Assembly: GCA_020437105.1 (NCBI GenBank) | Contig: JAGQWR010000031.1 | Location: 1 to 62,176, forward strand | Direction: 5' to 3' | Source: Saprospiraceae bacterium | GTDB taxonomy: Bacteria > Bacteroidota > Bacteroidia > Chitinophagales > Saprospiraceae | Length of the DNA: 62,176 bases | Shown: positions 37,568 to 44,694 of the stretch, one piece after another | How the letters are laid out: the number at the start of each line of letters is the position of its first letter | How positions within the stretch are numbered: the first letter of the stretch is position 1 | The notes under the pieces: model-generated | The model's database searches: none | The model's input: the letters and a program-made list of their open reading frames with translations, nothing else | Told to the model about the DNA's origin: nothing | Made by a program: the position numbers and the translations under genes

Positions 37568-38812
37568 TTATTCGTCTTTTAATGCTTGTACGGGTTCGAT
37601 ATTGGCGGCCTGAATTGCGGGAACCAGACCAGTAAGAGCACCGGCCAACACGAGGATAAACATGGCACCCAGGGCTGCGCCAAGATTTACCTGCGGATTG
37701 GAAAAGAAGGCTCCACCGTCTCCAATAAAAGCTTTAAGTAATGCAATCATCCCGGTACTGGCCAATAAGCCCAGATAACCGGCAATAAAAGTGAGAAACA
37801 CCGATTCCATCAGGATCATACTGATGATTGATGTCGGTGTCGCGCCAAGTGCCTTTCTGATCCCAATTTCCTTGGTTCGCTCTTTGACAATAATTAACAT
37901 GACATTTCCTACTCCGATGATGCCTGCCAGGAGACTTCCTATACCCACAATCCACACCAGAATGCGGATACCGGTAAACAGGCCCATAATTTGCCGGAAT
38001 TCTTCCTCCACATTATTGGAACGCACGCCCTGCGGATCCTCCGGATGAATCTTATGGCGCTCCCGGATCACATCTTTTATACCCTCTTCTAATTCGGCTA
38101 CCCGATATTTGGGATTTACCGTACAAACAAACCAGGCTACTTCTCCGGGTCGGTTGGTCACCTGTTGTGCGGTAGTCAGTGGCATAAAAATGGTTTCTTC
38201 CGATTCCTTCACATCCTCTTCATCCGATTGATCTGTCCGGAATACACCAACAACCTGATATTCTGCTCCGTTAATACGAATATATTTTCCGAGGGGATCT
38301 TCCTCCTCAAACAGCACATCCCTGACCCGCCGCCCAATACAAATGGACTTGCGTTTCTGGGCCATGTCTATTTCGTTGACAAATCGCCCTTCAACTATCA
38401 CAATGGCTTCAATAAAACGAAGATCTGGCGTTTCTCCCCGAACCGAAAATGCGCCTTTATTCAGACCATAACTGATTTCGCCGCTGGGTACAAACAATCG
38501 GGGAGAAATGTATTCTACCATATTTCCAAAGCGGTCTTCAATCGCCTGGATATCGTCATCTCTTAACTGGGTATAACGTCCGGCTGGCAATCCGGCATAG
38601 GGCTTTGTAGTGCGTTGAGTCCAGACATACATTGAATTTCGGGCATGGGAACCAAACTGGCTAACCACGCCATTTTCCAATCCGCTACCGGCACCCATCA
38701 GAATTACCAACATGAAAATCCCCCACCAGACACCCAATGCTGTCAGAAATGTCCGCAGCTTGTGTTTGCGAATGGTTTCGAAGATTTCCTGCCATTTATC
38801 GTAATCAAACAT
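37568..38812 (-). CDS. MacB-like ABC transporter permease (second copy)
   Basis: A 414-residue permease with one N-terminal membrane helix (about 20-42, in LRTFLTALGVWWGIFMLV), a large periplasmic MacB_PCD domain and three C-terminal FtsX-type helices (from GVGNVMLIIVKERTKEIGIRKALGA onward). It is a close paralogue of the upstream 414-residue permease (13 bases away), pointing to a tandem duplication and a heterodimeric transporter. MacB systems use a mechanotransmission cycle to push periplasmic substrates outward; the substrate is unknown. Confidence 0.88.
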   Translation of the reverse strand: MFDYDKWQEIFETIRKHKLRTFLTALGVWWGIFMLVILMGAGSGLENGVVSQFGSHARNSMYVWTQRTTKPYAGLPAGRYTQLRDDDIQAIEDRFGNMVEYISPRLFVPSGEISYGLNKGAFSVRGETPDLRFIEAIVIVEGRFVNEIDMAQKRKSICIGRRVRDVLFEEEDPLGKYIRINGAEYQVVGVFRTDQSDEEDVKESEETIFMPLTTAQQVTNRPGEVAWFVCTVNPKYRVAELEEGIKDVIRERHKIHPEDPQGVRSNNVEEEFRQIMGLFTGIRILVWIVGIGSLLAGIIGVGNVMLIIVKERTKEIGIRKALGATPTSIISMILMESVFLTFIAGYLGLLASTGMIALLKAFIGDGGAFFSNPQVNLGAALGAMFILVLAGALTGLVPAIQAANIEPVQALKDE

Positions 38813-38824
38813 AGGCCCCGTATT

Positions 38825-40069
38825 TTATTGTTTCATGGCTTCAATGGGCTGTACTTTAGCCGCTTGTAAGGCTGGAATCAATCCGGCCAGGGCACCGCAG
38901 ACCACCAGAATAATCAAGGCAATAATAACCGCCCCAAAACTGACTTCCGGGTTATAGAAGAATTCCAATTCTACATCATTTGCTTTCATCAGGGCATTGA
39001 TGCCATATACAACCCCAAAACCGCTTAACAAGCCAATATAGCCTGCCATACCGGTCAGAAATACAGACTCCAGCAGGATCATTCCAATAATAGACCGAGG
39101 TGTTGCTCCCAGTGCTTTTCGGACACCAATTTCGCGCGTTCGTTCTTTGACCACGATCAACATAATATTGCTGACCCCGATTACCCCGGCAATAATGCTC
39201 CCAATGCCCACAAACCACAGAAATCCATCGATCATATTAAAGACCGTTTGAAACTGTTGATATTCCTGCAGATTATTGTTGATGTATAGGGCCTGGTCGT
39301 CTTTCGGATCAAATTGATGCAGGCTGGCCATGTGCTGTCGCACCTGTTCCTCCACCTTTTTAGACCCCTCCAGGGTAGGATCTGAAACGGTAAACATCAA
39401 TTGGTGAATGCGTTCTGTACCTGAATCAATTCGTTGGGCAGTCGTGATAGGAAGATAAATCCGGCGCCGTTCATTTTCGCCACCTTCATCGGTGAAGACG
39501 CCAACCACCTGATACTCTACTCCTTTTACCTGCACATATTCCCCGACAGGGTCTGCACCTTCTTCAAAAAGATCCTCGACAATCAGATCACCAAGCACAC
39601 AAACTTTCCGAATCTCTCTGATATCTTTATCATTGATGAATCGCCCTTCCGTCATCAGTGTATTTTCCAAAAAGAGGTGATCCGGATGTACGGTCCGTAC
39701 ATCAAAGGAAAGGGATTTGTCCTGGTAGTTTACTACATATTCGCCGGTAAGGTAATAGCGGCCGGTGAGTTTATCAATGCCTTCCACTTCATTCCGAAGC
39801 ATGTCATAATCATCATTGGAGAACTGGAGGTAGCGACCTGCGGGCAGGCCCTGATAGGAGATCGAAGTCTGTCCGCGATACACCCAAATACTATTGAGTG
39901 CATCATCCCTAAAATTGTGTTCGAAGCTGTTGCGCAATCCACTCCCCGACCCCAATAAAACTACGAGCATGAAAATCCCCCACCAAACACTGAGTGCAGT
40001 TAAGAAGGTACGGAGCTTATGCCTCCGGATCGTATCAAAAATTTCCTGCCAGTTATCTAAATCAAACAT
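38825..40069 (-). CDS. MacB-like ABC transporter permease (first copy)
   Basis: A 414-residue permease with the same architecture as its downstream neighbour. It has the nearly identical start FDLDNWQEIFDTIRRHKLRT and C-terminal helices beginning GVSNIMLIVVKERTREIGVRK, but a more divergent periplasmic domain. It lies between the ATPase gene (22 bases) and the second permease (13 bases). The divergence in the periplasmic part suggests the two permeases contact different partners, which is inference. Confidence 0.88.
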   Translation of the reverse strand: MFDLDNWQEIFDTIRRHKLRTFLTALSVWWGIFMLVVLLGSGSGLRNSFEHNFRDDALNSIWVYRGQTSISYQGLPAGRYLQFSNDDYDMLRNEVEGIDKLTGRYYLTGEYVVNYQDKSLSFDVRTVHPDHLFLENTLMTEGRFINDKDIREIRKVCVLGDLIVEDLFEEGADPVGEYVQVKGVEYQVVGVFTDEGGENERRRIYLPITTAQRIDSGTERIHQLMFTVSDPTLEGSKKVEEQVRQHMASLHQFDPKDDQALYINNNLQEYQQFQTVFNMIDGFLWFVGIGSIIAGVIGVSNIMLIVVKERTREIGVRKALGATPRSIIGMILLESVFLTGMAGYIGLLSGFGVVYGINALMKANDVELEFFYNPEVSFGAVIIALIILVVCGALAGLIPALQAAKVQPIEAMKQ

Positions 40070-40090
40070 AGATGTATAGTTGGAATCCGG

Positions 40091-40756
40091 TTATTCTAAA
40101 TCAATCAGGCCATCTTTAAGAAATATGGTTCTATTGGTCATTTCGGCGATATCATGCTCATGGGTGACCAAGACAACGGTTATGCCTTCCTCATTTACCT
40201 CTTTAAACAGCTTAATAATCTCATGGGAAGTAACCGAATCGAGTGCTCCGGTCGGTTCATCAGCCAATATCATGCGGGGTTGAGTGATCAGGGATCGGGC
40301 AATAGCCACCCGTTGTTGTTGTCCGCCGGATAATTGAGTAGGCAGGTGATCGGCCCAATCGAGCAGTCCTACCCGATCCAGGTATTTTAGGGCACGTTCC
40401 CGGCGCTCTGCGCGTGGTATTTTCTGGTAATACAATGGCAGGGCTACATTTTCCCAGGCCGACTTAAAAGCGAGCAGGTTAAATGATTGAAATACAAACC
40501 CAAGGTGTTGGTTACGCAGTCGGGCGGCCTGCGTTTGCGAAAGGTTTTTTACCAGTATATCGCCCAGGTAATAATTCCCCTGGTCATAAGCATCCAGGAT
40601 ACCGAGTATATTAAGCAGCGTAGATTTACCGGAGCCGGAGGAGCCCATAATCGAGACAAACTCGCCTTCCAAAATCTCCAAATCGATCCCTTTTAGTACT
40701 TCGAGTGTATTAAAACCCGTTGTATAAGACTTCCGGATATTTTCTAGTTTGATCAT
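40091..40756 (-). CDS. ABC transporter ATP-binding protein (MacB/LolD type)
   Basis: The ATPase of the four-gene export operon. Walker A GSSGSGKST (about 39-47), the Q-loop in FVFQSFNLL, signature LSGGQQQR and Walker B MILADEPTGALD are complete, as is the switch His in LVTHEHD. The start at 40756 (MIKLENIRKSY) is chosen because an ATG 16 codons upstream adds sequence unlike the family. In MacB of enterobacteria this domain is fused to the permease; here it is separate. The gene is divergent from the lipoprotein gene at 41015. Confidence 0.92.
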   Translation of the reverse strand: MIKLENIRKSYTTGFNTLEVLKGIDLEILEGEFVSIMGSSGSGKSTLLNILGILDAYDQGNYYLGDILVKNLSQTQAARLRNQHLGFVFQSFNLLAFKSAWENVALPLYYQKIPRAERRERALKYLDRVGLLDWADHLPTQLSGGQQQRVAIARSLITQPRMILADEPTGALDSVTSHEIIKLFKEVNEEGITVVLVTHEHDIAEMTNRTIFLKDGLIDLE

Positions 40757-41014
40757 GCTATTGGGTGGTTCTTTTCCTGGAATCAGAGTCCATTTTCCTG
40801 TCAAAAAACGAAAATGGATTCGGTATTCTCAATTTAAACTGCTCAATGAAGGAAAACAAAAAGTTAGGATCGTTGCAAATGAATGGACGAAACCGGGGAT
40901 TTTGCAGACAAAAGCTACAGAATGCTTAATTTTATTCAAATCAGGGCAGCATTCTTAAAACGCATCCGTTCCAGATTTAGTAATAGTGTTAATAAGAATA
41001 TTCGACAACCAGCA

Positions 41015-41821
41015 ATGCAACAACCCATACCCGAAATTTTAAATCGCTGTTTATTTCCGATACTAGGCGTTCTGCTATTTTTTGGATGTAGCAAGGACAA
41101 TACTGATCCGGGTATATTGGTCGATGTGCCAACTACTTTTAACGTCCGGATGATCGAACATCTAGACAGTACCGGACGATCCCTGAGTTTTCAGGTAAGC
41201 ACTATCGAATTCAGAGATTGCCTGAATGAAACCATCGACTACAACCTCTTCCAGAATCAAAATTCTGTACAGCTTTCGCTGAATGAAATCGTAGCGCCGG
41301 AAACGTGTATGGAGGGTAGTGCGCCAGCTACAGTTAGTATCCTGCTTCCTGATTTGGTTAAATACAGCTATAAGGTTCAGATAAGTTTAAAGAACACCAT
41401 TGAAAACAACGGTACGCTGATTAATGAGGATACGCGATATAGGTTAGACATGGAAACCTTCAATGGATTCCAGGTATTAAATCCCGAGCTCCTGAAAGTA
41501 CCGGAACACGTAATCTGGGGGTCCTTTGCTTTTCGATCAGAGGATATGGCCACTATTTCACAGGCCTTTTTTCAGGAATTGGAGCAACTTGCTCATTCAG
41601 GTACTTTTCCTACTGGTGATTATGGCCACTTTTATGTTATTAGTGATCAAAATGTATTTATCCTGGATCAATCTCCGAGTGATCTGAGCTTCCGTCGGAA
41701 TTTTCTTTATTACTTCAGCGGTGATCCGGCCGATTTGACCAATCTTTTGGAAACGTACCGATCAGAATATAGTGCCGATATTGATATCCTGATGCAGGAT
41801 GATCTGGGAAAAAGTTGGTAG
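41015..41821 (+). CDS. Hypothetical lipoprotein
   Basis: The start at 41015 gives a 269-residue protein with an SPII signal peptide (lipobox LLFFGC, about 18-23). An upstream frame start at 40883 would bury this signal, so it is rejected. The mature part is beta-rich and has four or so Cys residues in the first 100 positions. No family is recognised. It is transcribed divergently from the ABC operon and could be functionally linked to it, but nothing in the sequence shows this. Confidence 0.72.
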   Translation: MQQPIPEILNRCLFPILGVLLFFGCSKDNTDPGILVDVPTTFNVRMIEHLDSTGRSLSFQVSTIEFRDCLNETIDYNLFQNQNSVQLSLNEIVAPETCMEGSAPATVSILLPDLVKYSYKVQISLKNTIENNGTLINEDTRYRLDMETFNGFQVLNPELLKVPEHVIWGSFAFRSEDMATISQAFFQELEQLAHSGTFPTGDYGHFYVISDQNVFILDQSPSDLSFRRNFLYYFSGDPADLTNLLETYRSEYSADIDILMQDDLGKSW

Positions 41822-41926
41822 GGTTCGCTGCGCGAAAGTTTAAATCGTCACCGACGAATTTATAAACTCTAAACTCTCACCTCTAAACTCTAAACCCTAA
41901 AAAACGACAGGGCGGAGCCCCACCCC
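41822..41926. repeat. Micro-hairpin and TCTAAACTC tract
   Basis: This stretch holds GTTCGCTGCGCGAA directly after the stop codon, then CGACGAATTTATAAACTC with repeated TCTAAACTC units and GGGCGGAGCCCC. The CGACGAATTTATAAACTC block recurs inverted at about 47665-47695. Confidence 0.65.
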
Positions 41927-41929
41927 TTC

Positions 41930-42655
41930 CTAGCTGTTTTCGAGCAGCATTTTCTTTTTGCTCTCTTTCAATTCGAATGAAAAACCATCTTTCACTAATT
42001 TTTCATACCGATCGGAGTCGAATTTATAGAGTTTAGCCGGGCGATGGGCTACACCTTCCTGGGCTTCCTCCAAATCGATGAGCAAATTCATGGAAAGGAT
42101 TTTCTTCCGGAAGTTTCGCTTATCCAGTTCTGTTTCCAGAATGGCTTCATACAGGTGCTGTAAGGCGGTGAGTGTAAACTTGAGGGGCAGTAATTCAAAG
42201 CCTAATGGCCGGGTGCGGACCCGCTGTTTAAGCAAATCAAAACAAGCGCTAAGGATCTGGTTGTGGTCAAAAGCCAGCGCTTTTACAGTGGAAATTGAGT
42301 GCCACTTTGCTTTCTGCGCAAAAGAGGCAGCCGTAACCATGTATTTATTGATATTGATCAGCGAGTAGTAAGCAACTGTAATGACACGACCTAGCGGATG
42401 TCGATTTACGGCTCCAAAAGTTTGGACCTGCTCCAGATATACATCCGAAATCCCGGTTAGTTCTTCCAGTACTCTGCTCGCAGCCGTGTTTAAATCCTCA
42501 TTTGGATATACAAGATCTCCAGGAAGTGCCCACATGCCGGAAAACGGATCTGCTCCACGTTTAATTAAAAGAATCTTCAGATCTCCTTCATCAAAACCAA
42601 AGATGACATTATCTACAGAAAAAGCAGATTTAAAAAAATTATTGAATTCAGACAT
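41930..42655 (-). CDS. Nudix-winged-helix transcription regulator (NrtR/AraR-like)
   Basis: This 241-residue protein has an N-terminal Nudix-fold domain (about 12-140) and a C-terminal winged helix (about 150-225, with NFRKKILSMNLLIDLEE and RPAKLYKFDSDRY), the NrtR-family arrangement. The Nudix box is worn: the key Gly is D47, the Glu after R61 is V62 and one of the paired Glu is L66. It should therefore bind rather than hydrolyse its nucleotide or sugar-nucleotide ligand. NrtR relatives control NAD or pentose genes; none is adjacent. A strong inverted repeat directly upstream suggests autoregulation. Confidence 0.85.
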   Translation of the reverse strand: MSEFNNFFKSAFSVDNVIFGFDEGDLKILLIKRGADPFSGMWALPGDLVYPNEDLNTAASRVLEELTGISDVYLEQVQTFGAVNRHPLGRVITVAYYSLININKYMVTAASFAQKAKWHSISTVKALAFDHNQILSACFDLLKQRVRTRPLGFELLPLKFTLTALQHLYEAILETELDKRNFRKKILSMNLLIDLEEAQEGVAHRPAKLYKFDSDRYEKLVKDGFSFELKESKKKMLLENS

Positions 42656-42676
42656 ACCTTTCAGTTTCTTAAGCCC

Positions 42677-42723
42677 TAAGCAAAATATTAGTCCGATTTT
42701 GCTTAATCGTGTACTTTATACAC
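42677..42723. promoter_or_regulatory. Operator-like inverted repeats upstream of the Nudix regulator
   Basis: TAAGCAAAAT (42677-42686) and ATTTTGCTTA (42696-42705) are a perfect 10-bp inverted repeat with a 9-base spacer, starting 21 bases before the regulator's ATG. A second palindrome, GTGTACTTTATACAC, lies at 42709-42723. The first overlaps a possible minus-strand -7 element (TAATATTTTG), a layout expected for an autorepressor site. Confidence 0.55.
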
Positions 42724-42782
42724 AAATATCGCGAAATTTTGGGGATCCGGCAGAAAACGCACGCAGGAGCTGGTTCTTTTAT

Positions 42783-43340
42783 CTAGATTGTTCCATTACA
42801 GATCATCATCATTTGCAACAAAACCGGAGTGATCCGCTCAATCGCAGCACGATCTACTAATTTGATAACCAGCTCATTATTCCGGGTAATAAGCTCTCCA
42901 TTCCGATAAATTTCCACTACCGAGGCCTGATCGATCGTAGATACCTGCAGTCCCGGAAATTCGCCCGGATCATTATCCGGAATCAGGGAAAATCCGTTAG
43001 AATCCAATTGTTTTAGATTTACGCGGGTTTCAATGTTGCCGGTAGCGTGGTTTACGATTTTGAGATTGCAGTTGCCGTCAATACTAACTTCAACATCCAC
43101 TAACTCGGGCATTTGAGGCTCCGAGCGGGCAAACTCTTCCTGGATAGGTTTTATGCTTGACATAATACGCCCAACAGTATCCCCTTCGTCCAGGGCTGCT
43201 TCTCTAAGTTCATTCAGAATTTCTTCACCTGTTTGCAATCCGGACTCGGGTACAGTTTCAGTTTGTTCTGGTTTTTCATTTTCGGCGCAAGCCAGGAGTA
43301 AAAAGACAAAGAGGAAGGATAAAAGGGTATATTTTTTCAT
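42783..43340 (-). CDS. Hypothetical lipoprotein
   Basis: A 185-residue SPII lipoprotein (lipobox LLLAC at about 14-18). An acidic linker (ENEKPEQTETVPESG) leads to a helical segment and a small beta domain with VDVEVSIDGNCNLKIVNH and repeated strands to the C-terminus. No family is recognised. It ends about 130 bases upstream of the Nudix regulator start, on the same strand; the operator-like repeats lie in that gap. Confidence 0.7.
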   Translation of the reverse strand: MKKYTLLSFLFVFLLLACAENEKPEQTETVPESGLQTGEEILNELREAALDEGDTVGRIMSSIKPIQEEFARSEPQMPELVDVEVSIDGNCNLKIVNHATGNIETRVNLKQLDSNGFSLIPDNDPGEFPGLQVSTIDQASVVEIYRNGELITRNNELVIKLVDRAAIERITPVLLQMMMICNGTI

Positions 43341-43518
43341 GGGATTAAATTTGCACTCCGACAGGTGTTGTATGGTTTTTCCTGCTTTCTGAAGCGCCTT
43401 TCGCTAATAATTGAAATGAAAGATCTTTTCCGATCCGCTAATTTAAGACCAAGTTAGAGATCAAAAACGGTTTGGAACACGAAAATATTTACATTTAGGC
43501 AGAATAATTACAATAGCC

Positions 43519-44292
43519 ATGAAATTTCGTTTTTTACTGCTTCCTTTACTATTTTCCAATATGCTCCAAGCCCAGAACGGAGCAGGTGTCGTCATCAACG
43601 AATTTCTGGCTTCCAGCGATAGTCTTTCCGGAATACCGGATCCCAGCGGCAGCTTTGCCGACTGGATTGAGCTATACAATAACACCAATAATCTGGTAAA
43701 CCTGAGCGGTTTTTATTTGAGTGATGATTATGTGTTTTTCGACAAATTTATCTTTCCAACCGGTGCACAGATTGAAGCAGACGGGTACGTGATCATCTGG
43801 GCCGACCAGGATTTAACTGAAGCCGGTTTGCACGCCGATTTCAAACTCAATAAAAGCGGAGAAGAAATCATTTTGCTCAATGCCAGTCAGGAGGTACTCG
43901 ACAGCATTTCTTATGGGCCACAGGAAACCAATGTCAGTCTTGCACGGATTCCAAACGGAACGGGAGATTTCACCCAACGTGCCCCGACTTTCTCCGCAAA
44001 TAACGATCCTCAAACTTCTGCGGTTAATCAGGTTATTGCTTCCAGTATCCATGTGTCCCCAAATCCGGGAAGCGGCCCGTTTACGGTTGATTGGCCAACC
44101 CAATTAGCTGCTTCACCAGATGCCTGGGATCTGCTTGATTTGCAGGGACGTAGTATTCAGATACAGGTAGTGCCTTTCGGCGAAAGCCAATTTATGATCC
44201 AGGTAGCACCTAAAGTAGCTGGTATGTACCTGCTTTGGATTCGTGTTGACAACCAATTTTATGTCAAACGATTAGTCATCCAAGCTGATTAA
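43519..44292 (+). CDS. T9SS-sorted lamin-tail-domain protein
   Basis: A 257-residue exported protein. A signal peptide (ending MLQAQ) is followed by a lamin tail domain (about 25-150): VVINEFLAS, DWIELYNNTNNLVNLSGFYL, DGYVIIWADQD and LNKSGEEIILLN are the standard motifs. The C-terminal T9SS sorting domain begins VSPNPGSGPF and ends VKRLVIQAD. Bacterial LTD proteins are surface or extracellular and often accompany nucleases or other hydrolases, but no enzyme domain is present here. It carries one copy of the CTTTCGGCGAAAG palindrome in its sorting domain. Convergent with the small gene that follows. Confidence 0.88.
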   Translation: MKFRFLLLPLLFSNMLQAQNGAGVVINEFLASSDSLSGIPDPSGSFADWIELYNNTNNLVNLSGFYLSDDYVFFDKFIFPTGAQIEADGYVIIWADQDLTEAGLHADFKLNKSGEEIILLNASQEVLDSISYGPQETNVSLARIPNGTGDFTQRAPTFSANNDPQTSAVNQVIASSIHVSPNPGSGPFTVDWPTQLAASPDAWDLLDLQGRSIQIQVVPFGESQFMIQVAPKVAGMYLLWIRVDNQFYVKRLVIQAD

Positions 44293-44315
44293 ATAACATG
44301 ACTCAAGTCGGGCTT

Positions 44316-44621
44316 TTACAAAGATAAGCGAAAGAGCAGGGCGGCTTTGAAGGTCCCAGCCTGCTCCATGATAAAATCATCCACCCGGTCTTCCTGGCTT
44401 CTGATCTTGATCCCATTTCGGACAATCCCATATAACAGGAATTCATCTACAGACTGAATTCGGGCATAAGGAATGATCAGTTGCAGGTGGGTATCGGTAA
44501 AGGAAGTCGGCTTGAATAGCACAGCATCCACTCCCAACTCCAATCGACCGGACAACTGACTTTCGCCATCCCACAAAAAAGCTTCGAATTGCGGTGGATT
44601 TGAATGGCTTCCCTTTTTCAT
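44316..44621 (-). CDS. GRAM/PH-like small protein
   Basis: The start at 44621 gives about 101 residues. The longer frame from 44783 overlaps the next gene and runs through its terminator, so it is rejected. The fold looks like a GRAM or bacterial PH domain: GRLELGVDAVLFKP, then LIIPYARIQSVDEF and a closing segment with IKIRSQEDRVDDFIME. These motifs match the strand order of GRAM domains, which bind lipids or proteins. No membrane segment is seen. The assignment is by pattern only. Confidence 0.5.
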   Translation of the reverse strand: MKKGSHSNPPQFEAFLWDGESQLSGRLELGVDAVLFKPTSFTDTHLQLIIPYARIQSVDEFLLYGIVRNGIKIRSQEDRVDDFIMEQAGTFKAALLFRLSL

Positions 44622-44643
44622 ACCTGAAGCGTGTGTTCGATCC

Positions 44644-44686
44644 AAAAAAAAACCCGGTTCCGGAGAAGACTTCCCCGAAACCGGAT
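44644..44686 (-). terminator. Terminator of the PKD/T9SS gene
   Basis: An imperfect stem pairs CCGGTTTCGGGGAAG with CTTCTCCGGAACCGG. On the minus strand it is followed by a T9 run, directly after the gene ending at 44695. Confidence 0.75.
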
Positions 44687-44694
44687 TTGTTAAA

